Of a stretch of DNA of 7,382 nt, positions 1 to 6,604 are shown piece by piece. Under the pieces are notes generated by a model. That model was given only the letters and a program-made list of their open reading frames with translations. It was not told where the DNA came from and ran no database searches. Location of the stretch: NCBI GenBank assembly GCA_019752915.1, contig JAIELO010000443.1:1-7382 (forward strand). Reading direction: 5' to 3'. Position numbers and translations under genes: made by a program. Position 1 is the stretch's first letter; every line of letters begins with the position of its first letter. Source of the stretch: Burkholderiaceae bacterium (GTDB lineage: Bacteria > Pseudomonadota > Gammaproteobacteria > Burkholderiales > Burkholderiaceae_D).

Positions 1-72
1 GCGCCGGCGGAACAACGAAAATGGCATCATGCAGATTCTCACAAGCGCAAACAAACCGCATTGTGACAGAGT

Positions 73-98
73 GGGCGCTGCCGTGCTGGCGAGCGCCC
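73..98 (-). terminator. Stem-loop downstream of the chemoreceptor gene, possible terminator
   Basis: GGGCGCT at 73-79 is perfectly complementary to AGCGCCC at 92-98. Inside it, GCC (80-82) can pair with GGC (88-90), with G91 bulged and a five-base loop. The hairpin begins 3 bases past the chemoreceptor stop codon, where a terminator is expected. No clear run of T follows on the minus strand, so it may be a weak terminator or only an mRNA-stabilising 3' hairpin. Nothing else is recognisable in bases 1-72. Confidence 0.4.
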
Positions 99-101
99 TG
101 T

Positions 102-2282
102 CTAAAACTCTTCCCACTCGCTGTCTGCCGCCTTGCCTGACTTGGCGGCTTTGCTGGCCGATGGCTTCAGCGTACTGGCGGGCGGCTGGTCCGGGGCAGC
201 TTGCGCTGCGGGTCTGGCACTGGCCAGCGCCTTGCGCGCCGGCGCCGGCTTTGCCAGAAGACTCGCCTTAGGACTCGCCGAGCGCTGCGGCGCCGCAGTC
301 GCGCTCGTACCACCGCGCTGCAGTTTGAAGACACTGACCGCTTGCTCCAGATGGGCAGCCTGCTCCTGCAAGCTCTCTGCAGCGGCAGCGGCCTGCTCCA
401 CCAGCGCCGCATTCTGCTGCGTCACGCCATCCATTTCGACGATGGCCTGATTGACCTGCGCAATGCCTTCGCTCTGTTCGGCCGTGGCCACGGTAATTTC
501 GCTCATGATCTCGGTCACGCGCTGCACACTGGCCACCACTTCGTCCATCGTGCTACCGGCTTCGTCCACCAGCCGGCTACCAGCTGCCACCTTGCCCACC
601 GAATCATCAATCAGCGCCTTGATTTCCTTGGCCGCTGCGGCACTGCGCTGCGCCAGATTGCGCACCTCGGTGGCCACCACCGCAAAGCCACGCCCCTGTT
701 CACCGGCGCGGGCCGCTTCTACGGCCGCATTAAGCGCCAGAATATTGGTCTGGAAAGCGATCCCGTCGATCACGCTGATGATGTCGACAATCTTGTTAGA
801 CGAATCGTTAATCGAGGCCATGGTCGACACCACCTGCGCCACCACCGCACCGCTGCGCTGTGCCACATCCGACGCCGTCGCCGCCAGCTGATTGGCCTGC
901 CGGGCATTCTCGGCATTGTCCTTGACCGTGCCGGTCAGTTCGTCGATGGACGCTGCAGTCTGCTCCAGTGCACTGGCCTGATGCTCGGTACGGGCCGACA
1001 GGTCGGTATTGCCCTGCGAGATTTCGGCACTGCCGCGCGCCACATTTTCGGCACTGGCACTGACCCGCACCAGCACATCATGGATATTGCCGACAAACTG
1101 GTTAAAGCCATTACCGATCACGGCCAGTTCATCATTGCCCTGCACTTCCAGTTTGACGCTCAGATCGGCATCGCCGCTCGACAGCGCCGTCATGCGCGCA
1201 CCCAGCGCGCGCAGCGGTGCCGTCAGGCGGAACACCACAGTGATCAGCACCAGCGCCGTGGCCACCGCGCACAGCAGCGACACTACCAGCGTGTACAGCA
1301 CCAGTTGGTGCGCTGGCGCCAGCGCCACACTTTTCGGGAACACCAGCTGCACCGCCCACGGTGCCGAATCCGGATGGATCTGCAAGGGCTGCAGCAGATG
1401 CACCATGCCGGCTTCATCTTCATACTCGTAAGCCTGTCCCTTGCGTACCCGCGCCAGCGCTTCGGCCGGCACGTCGTCGGCCTGCTTGCCCAGCCGGGCC
1501 GCCTGCGCATGGCTGGCATACAGACCACCGTTGGAAATCAGACTCAGTTGCGCGCCTTCGATCACCTTCAATTCCTTGAGGATGGCAGTAAGCCGGGTCA
1601 GCATGAAGTCCGCGCTGGCCACGCCCTGGAACTGCCCGTTAATCATGATCGGTGCCACCAGCGAAGCCATCAGGGTAGGCTTGCCATCAACCGGATAGTT
1701 GTACGGCTCGGTGAAAAACACCTTGCCGGATTTTTTCGGTATGTCGTACCAGTCATTGGCGCCCGGCGCGCTATCGAACACGATCGGTTCGACATGGGTG
1801 CCACCGCCACTGGCGCGGGTCCAGTAAGGCATGAAGCGACCGGTGGCGTCGTACAGCGGCAGCTTGCCGGCAAACTCGGCATCTTTGCCATCGAGGGCAT
1901 TCGGCTCCCAGGTCACGGCCGTCCCGATCAGGTCGTCAGAACCGAGCAGCGTCGCCTGCACCATTTCGTTGATCTGGTCGCGCGACAGCGCATGGTTGGT
2001 AGCACGGGTCTGGCGCATCGCCGCCGACAGATTGATCACCGACGCCAGATTGCTGACGATCCGGGTCTGCAAGGCGCCCGCGACTTCGCGCGCCGAGGTA
2101 CGCGCCAGATTCATGGCCGCTGCTTCGGCGCTACTGCTGCTGCGGATGGCGGTCACGCTGGCCGTGACGGCCAGACTCAGTACCACCAGCGCGGTCGCCG
2201 CTGCACAGATTTTGCCGTTCAGAGACAGCGACCAGGGGGAGCGCGCGGACGCGCCGGAGGAAGTCGAAAATTCCATTGCCAT
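102..2282 (-). CDS. Methyl-accepting chemotaxis protein with periplasmic dCache-type sensor domain
   Basis: This is an inner-membrane chemoreceptor that senses a periplasmic ligand and controls the CheA kinase through CheW. Residue numbers count from the TTG at 2285, three bases before the preferred ATG at 2282. Residues about 25-47 form the first membrane helix. About 48-325 form a periplasmic double-Cache-like domain with DWYDIP (178-183), FTEPY (191-195) and a GVASADF strand (221-227). About 328-353 form the second membrane helix, followed by a HAMP domain (354-405). The cytoplasmic signalling hairpin has the canonical tip ([20 protein letters not shown], 509-528, then [15 protein letters not shown]). 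Gln/Glu-rich patches at about 438-450 and 623-640 are candidate methylation sites. A flexible Ala/Pro/Lys tail (about 655-720) ends in EWEEF, the expected docking pentapeptide for CheR/CheB. The length of about 726 residues is normal for a dCache receptor. ATG 2282 is chosen because AGG lies 6 bases upstream; ATG 2276 and TTG 2285 are alternatives. It lies 19 bases after the porin gene and is probably cotranscribed. The ligand cannot be read from the sequence. Confidence 0.95.
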   Translation of the reverse strand: MAMEFSTSSGASARSPWSLSLNGKICAAATALVVLSLAVTASVTAIRSSSSAEAAAMNLARTSAREVAGALQTRIVSNLASVINLSAAMRQTRATNHALSRDQINEMVQATLLGSDDLIGTAVTWEPNALDGKDAEFAGKLPLYDATGRFMPYWTRASGGGTHVEPIVFDSAPGANDWYDIPKKSGKVFFTEPYNYPVDGKPTLMASLVAPIMINGQFQGVASADFMLTRLTAILKELKVIEGAQLSLISNGGLYASHAQAARLGKQADDVPAEALARVRKGQAYEYEDEAGMVHLLQPLQIHPDSAPWAVQLVFPKSVALAPAHQLVLYTLVVSLLCAVATALVLITVVFRLTAPLRALGARMTALSSGDADLSVKLEVQGNDELAVIGNGFNQFVGNIHDVLVRVSASAENVARGSAEISQGNTDLSARTEHQASALEQTAASIDELTGTVKDNAENARQANQLAATASDVAQRSGAVVAQVVSTMASINDSSNKIVDIISVIDGIAFQTNILALNAAVEAARAGEQGRGFAVVATEVRNLAQRSAAAAKEIKALIDDSVGKVAAGSRLVDEAGSTMDEVVASVQRVTEIMSEITVATAEQSEGIAQVNQAIVEMDGVTQQNAALVEQAAAAAESLQEQAAHLEQAVSVFKLQRGGTSATAAPQRSASPKASLLAKPAPARKALASARPAAQAAPDQPPASTLKPSASKAAKSGKAADSEWEEF

Positions 2283-2301
2283 CAATCGCCTGTAGGGTGA
2301 G

Positions 2302-3093
2302 TTAGAAAGTACGGGTCACTGCCAGCACGAAGGTGCCGGCCGCAGGATTCGAGGTTTCGATCACGCCTGCCGAATTCGGGATGCCCAGCGTGTAGGCATC
2401 ATAGGCGGCGGTCTTGCCATGGGCCCGCGTGTAAGCGCCCGACACGGCCCAGCCGGCGGCCAGCTGGTGCGTCACACCCACTTTATAATCGCGCCAGTTC
2501 CAGTCGCTGTTGTTGGCGACCCGCCCATGACCGAAGTGCAGATTCAGGGTGTAGCCGGGCGCCAGTTCGGGATTGGCACCGAGGTCCAGATAGCCGGTAC
2601 CGCGGGCATTGGTGATGCCGAAGAATTCCTTGCTCACCGTGTAGTTATACTTGAGGTAGGCGACCCGGTACGTCAGGCCCAGTGCCAGTTCGGCATAATC
2701 ATAGGTGGTGTGGGTAGCGCGGTACTCGGCACCCGGATACTTGTAGACATACAGACCCACGCTGTAGCCAGCGTCGCCTACCGTCCCGGCATAATTGCCA
2801 TAGATATCCCACTCCAGCGTACCGTCTTCGATATAGCGGTTACTCATGGTGGACAGCCAGGTGCCGAGCGAGAATCCGCTCGGGTCTGCATAATCGAGCC
2901 CGCCCTGCACGGCCGGCTTGCCCCAGGTCTGACGGAAGCCGCGCGAGATATATTGCGACGTCACTGTCAGATTGGCGCTCAAGGGGGACGCGGACGCTGC
3001 GGGCGTGCTGTCGGCCGCGTTCTGGGCATGCAGCGGTGCCTGCAGTAGCATAGCCAGTGCACTGGCAAGGGATAAACGGGATAGCAACTTCAT
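2302..3093 (-). CDS. TorF-family putative outer-membrane porin
   Basis: This 263-residue exported beta-barrel-type protein resembles the TorF family of putative porins (the family first named conserved hypothetical CHP02001). The N-terminus [20 protein letters not shown] followed by LHAQ is a classic signal peptide, with likely cleavage near LHA-Q. The mature part begins with a Pro/Ala/Ser-rich linker, then [16 protein letters not shown] and a [20 protein letters not shown] strand pair, as is typical of the family. It continues with alternating aromatic strands and ends in TRTF, with the C-terminal Phe used for BAM-dependent insertion. The start at 3093 is favoured because GGAGG lies 9 bases upstream and the signal peptide begins there; an upstream TTG at 3111 would add six residues and bury that ribosome site. 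It is the first gene of a probable two-gene unit with the chemoreceptor. The family is thought to make channels for small solutes, but the substrate here is unknown. Confidence 0.88.
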   Translation of the reverse strand: MKLLSRLSLASALAMLLQAPLHAQNAADSTPAASASPLSANLTVTSQYISRGFRQTWGKPAVQGGLDYADPSGFSLGTWLSTMSNRYIEDGTLEWDIYGNYAGTVGDAGYSVGLYVYKYPGAEYRATHTTYDYAELALGLTYRVAYLKYNYTVSKEFFGITNARGTGYLDLGANPELAPGYTLNLHFGHGRVANNSDWNWRDYKVGVTHQLAAGWAVSGAYTRAHGKTAAYDAYTLGIPNSAGVIETSNPAAGTFVLAVTRTF

Positions 3094-3102
3094 GCAGCGA
3101 TA

Positions 3103-3107
3103 CCTCC
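3103..3107 (-). promoter_or_regulatory. Strong ribosome binding site of the porin gene
   Basis: On the minus strand this reads GGAGG, extended as GGGGAGGT, 9 bases before the ATG at 3093. It decides the start in favour of 3093 over the in-frame TTG at 3111. Confidence 0.8.
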
Positions 3108-3120
3108 CCAATCGTTAAAC

Positions 3121-3130
3121 AATCATGATT
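3121..3130. repeat. Perfect 10-base palindrome AATCATGATT, operator candidate
   Basis: AATCATGATT is its own reverse complement. It sits just downstream of the predicted transcription start of the porin gene and upstream of its ribosome site. It overlaps a second, differently centred inverted repeat, GTTAA (3114-3118) and TTAAC (3129-3133), and a TGATT direct repeat spaced by 11 bases (3126 and 3137). The position suits a repressor operator. No specific regulator family is recognised, and short palindromes in AT-rich spacers can arise by chance. Confidence 0.35.
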
Positions 3131-3142
3131 AACTATTGATTC

Positions 3143-3172
3143 AGGATAGACAGTTTGTGCTTTTAATGTCAA
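3143..3172 (-). promoter_or_regulatory. Predicted sigma70 promoter of the porin and chemoreceptor genes
   Basis: Read on the minus strand, a perfect TTGACA -35 box (3167-3172) is followed after 18 bases by TATCCT (3143-3148), a 4-of-6 match to the -10 box. Transcription would start near 3136, giving a leader of about 43 bases before the ATG at 3093. The region is clearly richer in A and T than its surroundings. The -10 element is the weak part of the call. Confidence 0.6.
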
Positions 3173-3190
3173 CTTGGGCGGCCCCGAGTG

Positions 3191-3203
3191 TTGCAAACTG
3201 CAA
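3191..3203. repeat. Inverted repeat TTGCA-N3-TGCAA in the divergent intergenic region
   Basis: TTGCA (3191-3195) and TGCAA (3199-3203) form a short dyad about 55-67 bases upstream of the predicted porin transcription start. That is a plausible activator position and is also within the upstream region of the rightward gene. AAACTG occurs twice nearby with a 10-base step (3195 and 3205). No regulator is recognised, and I see no convincing -35/-10 pair for the rightward gene in 3181-3286. Confidence 0.25.
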
Positions 3204-3275
3204 GAAACTGGCAGCGCTGACGCAGATCGGCATGCACGCCGGCCGCGAGCATGTCACACTTGCATATTAATAGAC

Positions 3276-3281
3276 AGGGAG
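3276..3281 (+). promoter_or_regulatory. Ribosome binding site of the solute-binding-like gene
   Basis: AGGGAG lies 5 bases before the ATG at 3287. The in-frame ATG at 3251 has no comparable site (GCGAGC only), so this element supports the later start. Confidence 0.6.
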
Positions 3282-3286
3282 TGGGC

Positions 3287-4216
3287 ATGCTGCGTAACAT
3301 CGCAGAACCAGGACGAACAGCAAGCCAAGGCCTCAGGAAACTGCACGCCGCCATGTGCGCGACCTTATTGTTAATGGTCGCCAGTTGCCACGCAATGACG
3401 GAACTCCGCTACCCGCTCTCGAGCGATGGCGTCGATAGTCGTTATGATTATGACTGGGCCGTGCTGCGCACCGCCATGGACAAGACCCGTGCGACCTATG
3501 GCCGCTATCACCAGCAACAGTCCGAGATCGCCATGTCACCCCAGCGGGTGCTGATGGAAATGCAGAGCCCGCATGGGCGCATCAATATCTTCGTGCGGGC
3601 CACCGCACCGGAACTGGAAACGCAATTCTTACCGATCCGCCTGCCGGTGGACCGGGGACTACTGGGCTACCGCCTGCTACTGATCCGCAGCGCCGATCAG
3701 CCGCGCTTTGCGCGCGTCCGCACACTGCGCGATCTGCGCGCCTTGCGCGCCGGACTGGGACAGGGCTGGGCCGATGTGGCCATCTTCAAGGCGGCCGGGG
3801 TACCGGTGGTAGAAGGCAATCACTACGACGGGCTGTTCGCCATGCTGGAAGCGGGACGCTTCGATTTCTATTCGCGCTCGGCCGACGAAGCGGTGCGCGA
3901 GTTCGCCGAACGCAGCGGCCTGCACCCGCAACTGGCGGTGGAATCGACCCTGCTGCTGCACTATCCGCTACCGCGATACTTCTTCGTGCGGCGCGATGCC
4001 GAAGGTGAAAAGCTGGCGCGGCGGATTCGCGCCGGCATGGAGATCATGCTCAAGGACGGCAGCCTGCAGGCACTGTTCCAGCAGCACAAGGCTAAACTGA
4101 TCGGTAATACGGCACTATTCAAACGCCACATCATCAAGCTGCCCAACCCCACCCTGTCACCGCTGACGCCACTGGGGCGCAGCGAGTGGTGGTTCAATCC
4201 CCTCACTGGCCAGTAA
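3287..4216 (+). CDS. Exported solute-binding-protein-like (periplasmic binding fold II) protein, probable lipoprotein
   Basis: From ATG 3287 the product is 309 residues. It has a long N-terminal region, a hydrophobic stretch at 21-33 and VASC at 31-34, which fits a lipobox with lipid attachment at C34. Cleavage by signal peptidase I after CHA (34-36) is the alternative. The body has the layout of extracellular solute-binding proteins of the amino-acid-binding type. An N-terminal lobe begins near RYPLSSDGVDSRYDYDW, a hinge-like strand pair GLLGYRLLLIR lies at 124-134, and the second lobe is TLRDLRALRAGLGQGWADV (146-164) followed by GNHYDGLFAMLEAGRFDFY (177-195). The C-terminal helix includes MLKDGSLQALF (254-264), typical of the family. 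No permease or ATPase gene adjoins it, so a role in ABC uptake is doubtful. A sensor-partner or stand-alone binding role is equally possible. Alternative starts are 3251 and 3353. The fold is moderately sure; the ligand is unknown. Confidence 0.7.
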   Translation: MLRNIAEPGRTASQGLRKLHAAMCATLLLMVASCHAMTELRYPLSSDGVDSRYDYDWAVLRTAMDKTRATYGRYHQQQSEIAMSPQRVLMEMQSPHGRINIFVRATAPELETQFLPIRLPVDRGLLGYRLLLIRSADQPRFARVRTLRDLRALRAGLGQGWADVAIFKAAGVPVVEGNHYDGLFAMLEAGRFDFYSRSADEAVREFAERSGLHPQLAVESTLLLHYPLPRYFFVRRDAEGEKLARRIRAGMEIMLKDGSLQALFQQHKAKLIGNTALFKRHIIKLPNPTLSPLTPLGRSEWWFNPLTGQ

Positions 4217-4233
4217 GCGCTGGCAAGTAAGCG
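4206..4233 (+). repeat. 14-base tandem duplication across the stop codon of the solute-binding-like gene
   Basis: CTGGCCAGTAAGCG (4206-4219) is followed directly by CTGGCAAGTAAGCG (4220-4233), with one mismatch (C4211 against A4225). The first copy contains the TAA stop at 4214-4216. The second TAA at 4228 is in another frame. It looks like a recent replication-slippage duplication. The rest of the 43-base gap to the converging nuclease gene holds only a weak GGCC-agtaca-GGCC hairpin (4235-4248), with no T tract for either strand. Confidence 0.75.
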
Positions 4234-4259
4234 GGGCCAGTACAGGCCGCGCGCGTGAC

Positions 4260-5336
4260 TTAAGGCCAGATGGCCTTGAGCACAGCAGCCAGCTGGTAGC
4301 CGCCCTGAATCAGCTGGGTTTTCGCCAGTGTCGAACTGGGCACCGGGTAATTATCCGGCACCGTCAGCGCCCACACGGCATAGCTCTCGCCACTGCGGCT
4401 GGTCTGGCGCGTCAGGGCGCCGGCCGTTACGCCTTGGTGCGCAACTTTGGACACAGCCAGCGCCTGATCGGCCCACGCATACGGCCAGCTCAGTGGATCA
4501 CCGGACGGCAGCGTCGGCACCGTCTGTGCCGCAATCACCTTCTGGGCGAATTCCTGTGGCGTGCGCACGCTCATGCGGCGGAACACATAATTCACCACCG
4601 TGGTGTCCCAGTAGGAGTGGAACGGCCGGGTGGTTTGCGGCGCTCTGGCTGGCGCGCCCGGCGCAGGCGCAGCCGCCGGCTTGTCGTCAGCCGGTGCGGC
4701 TTCGATCAGCTGCGCGCTCAGGCTACTGAGCTTGAGATCATCCAGCAGCAGATTGTTGCCACCACGCGCATCGAACAGATTCACGGCGTCCACCTGCGCG
4801 GCCGTCTGCGGCACCACGAAGTTGCCACGCGGATCGACATAGGCGGCACCCACGTGCAGTGGCTGGGTAATATCGCCGGCCAGATGGGTCAGGATCAGCA
4901 GCGCCTGACGCGGAGTAAAGCGGTGCGGATTGCTCACAGCATCATCCTTGCCTTGCAGCGTCAGGATGCACTGCTTGAGCGTCTGGACAATATCGTCATC
5001 GGCCGTGCCGACAGCATGATCGTGGTAGTGCGCCACCTGAAACGGCAGATCGGTATAGTGGTACTCGCTATGCTTGGGATTGGCCGCTACATAGCTTTGC
5101 ATTTCTTCGTTCTGCGGGCCGCAGTATGTGCCCTTGACGCAATCGGCCCAGGTCGAAATTTTCTCCAGACTTTCACCCGGCAGCAGCAGCGCCTTGACGC
5201 GCTGTCCGGCGCTACTACCCTGCAGCAGCTGGTCGGCAATCGCGCCTACCGCACGGTGCCCATCGTTGCCCCACGCGTGGGCGTTAAAACTGGCAAACAC
5301 GCCGCACAGTGCGGCACTCAGAACAAGCTTATTCAT
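4260..5336 (-). CDS. Exported S1/P1-family zinc-dependent nuclease
   Basis: This 358-residue exported nuclease has all nine zinc ligands of the S1/P1 family. Members cut single-stranded DNA and RNA to 5'-mononucleotides and often also remove 3'-phosphates. Signal peptide MNKLVLSAALCGVFASFNAH is followed by cleavage after A21, leaving W22 as the mature N-terminus, which the family needs because the N-terminal Trp binds zinc. The other ligands are H27 (WGNDGH), D65 (STWAD), H93 (YHYTDLP), H151, D155 and H161 (HLAGDITQPLH), then H240 and D244 (HSYWD). C66 and C72 may form a disulfide. An Ala/Pro-rich insert (about 213-237) precedes HSYWD, making the protein longer than the roughly 270-residue fungal P1. 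ATG 5336 is chosen for its signal peptide and AAAGG ribosome site; the frame is open up to 5534, but that part codes for no signal and overlaps the upstream gene. It is the last gene of the three-gene unit and overlaps the upstream stop by 8 bases. Confidence 0.93.
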   Translation of the reverse strand: MNKLVLSAALCGVFASFNAHAWGNDGHRAVGAIADQLLQGSSAGQRVKALLLPGESLEKISTWADCVKGTYCGPQNEEMQSYVAANPKHSEYHYTDLPFQVAHYHDHAVGTADDDIVQTLKQCILTLQGKDDAVSNPHRFTPRQALLILTHLAGDITQPLHVGAAYVDPRGNFVVPQTAAQVDAVNLFDARGGNNLLLDDLKLSSLSAQLIEAAPADDKPAAAPAPGAPARAPQTTRPFHSYWDTTVVNYVFRRMSVRTPQEFAQKVIAAQTVPTLPSGDPLSWPYAWADQALAVSKVAHQGVTAGALTRQTSRSGESYAVWALTVPDNYPVPSSTLAKTQLIQGGYQLAAVLKAIWP

Positions 5337-6588
5337 GCGGACTACCTTTGGCAGGTTTCGGATATTGTTGATTGATGTCGAGCGGCCGGGCGTAGCTGGA
5401 ACTCCAGGTCTGCTCCTGCAGCGCCGCCAGACGCTGCGCCATTTTTTCATTACGCAGCACCACTTCCAGATTGCGCGACAGGTCAAAATAGCCGCCACTC
5501 CAGTTGCTGGTGCCGACCCACGCGATCTGGTCATCGATCACCATGGTTTTACTGTGGATCACCCGGGCAAACGGAATAAAACCGCTACTGGCAACTGGCA
5601 GCGTGACCACGCGGATCTCGACATTGGGCAGTATCGCCAGACTTTTCAGATACACCTGCGGCAGCGCTTCAAGATTCCAGTTCGACACCAGCAGCTTGAT
5701 TTTCACGCCGCGATTGGCGGCCGCACGCACCGCGTTATCGATCACCGCATAGTACGGACGGGTGCCTTTCGGCCCATAGCTGAGGGGCGCGTAATCGAGC
5801 AGCTGGATACGCACCTCGCGCTGGGCCTGCGCCAGCAGCGCTGGCAACGCCGCTTCGGAATCCTGCACGCCGGGCGGGTTATAGGCTTGCGGACTCGCCA
5901 GCAGCACGGCATCGTTCTGCAACGCCAGTGGCTGGCGCTGCGCATTTAACACTGGCACGGCCATTCCCTGCGCCGTCAGCGCCTGCGCGCGCCAGTCCTG
6001 ATTGAACACTGCCTGCACCTGCGCCACCAGTTTCGGTTCACTGATCCGCAGACCGGTTTCGTGGATATGCTCGAACGAACGCCAGTCGAAGTTCTGGCTG
6101 CCCACGTAGGCCACTGCGCCATCAACCACCAGATACTTGGCGTGAATGATGCCGTTTCCGGTCAGTTTATTGAAATCGATGATGCGCAGTTCCAGATTCG
6201 GAATCGCCTTGAGCTGTGCCAGCGTAGCCGGCTCGGACAGGCCAACGCCTTTCTGATCGAGCAGGAAGCGGATCTTCACACCGCGCTGGCCGGCAGCAGC
6301 CAGTCGTTCCACGACTTTGCTGAACACGCTGCCGGGCTGGTTTACGGCATAGAACTGGCCGATCAGGATTTCCTGCCGGGCGTTGTCGAACAATTCGCTC
6401 CACACCGTCGCCGCGTCGCGCAGATCGCGATTGCTCAGCGTAGTTTCGACCGGTGCCGTCTGCACCAGTTCGAAACCGGGAATAGAAAATTCGGCCCGTG
6501 CCGGCAGGCTGGTTGCCAGCAAGGCCGGCAAGATCAGAGCTGGTAAAGCCAGGGCTGGTAAAGTCAGGACAGGAAATACACGACGCAT
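5329..6588 (-). CDS. Exported PLD-superfamily protein with two HKD motifs, PLD3/PLD4-like exonuclease candidate
   Basis: The product is a 419-residue exported protein of the phospholipase D superfamily. Residue numbers are from ATG 6588. A signal peptide with LPAL repeats ends near LPARA (29-33). The first catalytic motif is HAKYLVVD (149-156), followed by VGSQNFDWRSF. The second is HSKTMVID (345-352), followed by GTSNWSGGYF (359-368). From memory of human PLD3 and PLD4, both blocks, plus the LLVSNW segment and FARVIHSK, match those lysosomal 5'-exonucleases more closely than cardiolipin synthases or plain phospholipases. In that family, single-stranded DNA or RNA is cut from the 5' end to 3'-mononucleotides through a phosphohistidine intermediate. 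Placement between an S1/P1 nuclease and a 5'-nucleotidase supports nucleic acid as the substrate. ATG 6588 is preferred over GTG 6594 because GGAG sits 5 bases before it. A generic lipid or phosphodiester hydrolase remains possible. Confidence 0.9.
   Translation of the reverse strand: MRRVFPVLTLPALALPALILPALLATSLPARAEFSIPGFELVQTAPVETTLSNRDLRDAATVWSELFDNARQEILIGQFYAVNQPGSVFSKVVERLAAAGQRGVKIRFLLDQKGVGLSEPATLAQLKAIPNLELRIIDFNKLTGNGIIHAKYLVVDGAVAYVGSQNFDWRSFEHIHETGLRISEPKLVAQVQAVFNQDWRAQALTAQGMAVPVLNAQRQPLALQNDAVLLASPQAYNPPGVQDSEAALPALLAQAQREVRIQLLDYAPLSYGPKGTRPYYAVIDNAVRAAANRGVKIKLLVSNWNLEALPQVYLKSLAILPNVEIRVVTLPVASSGFIPFARVIHSKTMVIDDQIAWVGTSNWSGGYFDLSRNLEVVLRNEKMAQRLAALQEQTWSSSYARPLDINQQYPKPAKGSPHE
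5342..5349 (-). promoter_or_regulatory. Ribosome binding site of the S1/P1 nuclease inside the upstream gene
   Basis: On the minus strand AAAGGTAG lies 5 bases before ATG 5336, with its AAGG core 8 bases before. It falls within the last codons of the PLD-like gene, so the nuclease start overlaps the upstream stop (ATGAATAA, 5336-5329). This suggests translational coupling. Confidence 0.55.
6524..6568 (-). repeat. 15-base tandem repeat encoding LPALx units in a signal peptide
   Basis: Two adjacent 15-base copies (6554-6568 and 6539-6553) differ by one base. A third, more diverged copy lies at 6524-6538. They are in frame and encode LPALT/LPALA/LPALI-type pentapeptides, which make up the hydrophobic core of the PLD-like signal peptide (residues about 9-23). 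As 15 is a multiple of 3, copy-number change would lengthen or shorten the core without a frameshift. Confidence 0.8.
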
Positions 6589-6593
6589 AGTCA

Positions 6594-6597
6594 CTCC
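6594..6597 (-). promoter_or_regulatory. Ribosome binding site of the PLD-like gene
   Basis: GGAG on the minus strand lies 5 bases before ATG 6588. It overlaps the competing in-frame GTG at 6594 and so decides the start in favour of ATG 6588. Confidence 0.6.
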
Positions 6598-6604
6598 ATC
6601 AAAA

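Noticed and set aside
29..271. Short plus-strand open frame at the left edge
   Set aside because: It overlaps the chemoreceptor C-terminus antisense and has no family features; the Pro/Ala/Trp content is a GC-rich artefact.
201..2300. A long open frame on the plus strand opposite the chemoreceptor gene (699 codons)
   Set aside because: It has no signal, domain or ribosome site, and its His/Arg-rich composition is what the complement of a GC-rich, codon-biased gene gives. The minus-strand receptor explains the region fully.
2419..3048. A 209-codon plus-strand open frame opposite the porin
   Set aside because: It is an antisense shadow: no plausible start context and no recognisable domain.
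3136..3150. Possible FNR-type site beginning TTGAT
   Set aside because: The second half (GATAG) does not match ATCAA, so the site lacks the required dyad.
4235..4248. GGCC-N6-GGCC hairpin between the convergent genes as a bidirectional terminator
   Set aside because: A four-base stem without a T tract on either side is too weak to call a terminator.
4434..5375. A 313-codon plus-strand open frame opposite the S1/P1 nuclease
   Set aside because: Its Arg/His/Gln-rich translation matches no family, and the opposite strand carries every catalytic residue of a known enzyme.
5337..5534. N-terminal extension of the S1/P1 nuclease up to 5534
   Set aside because: It would place 66 Arg/Trp-rich residues before a perfect signal peptide and destroy the mature N-terminal Trp needed for zinc binding.
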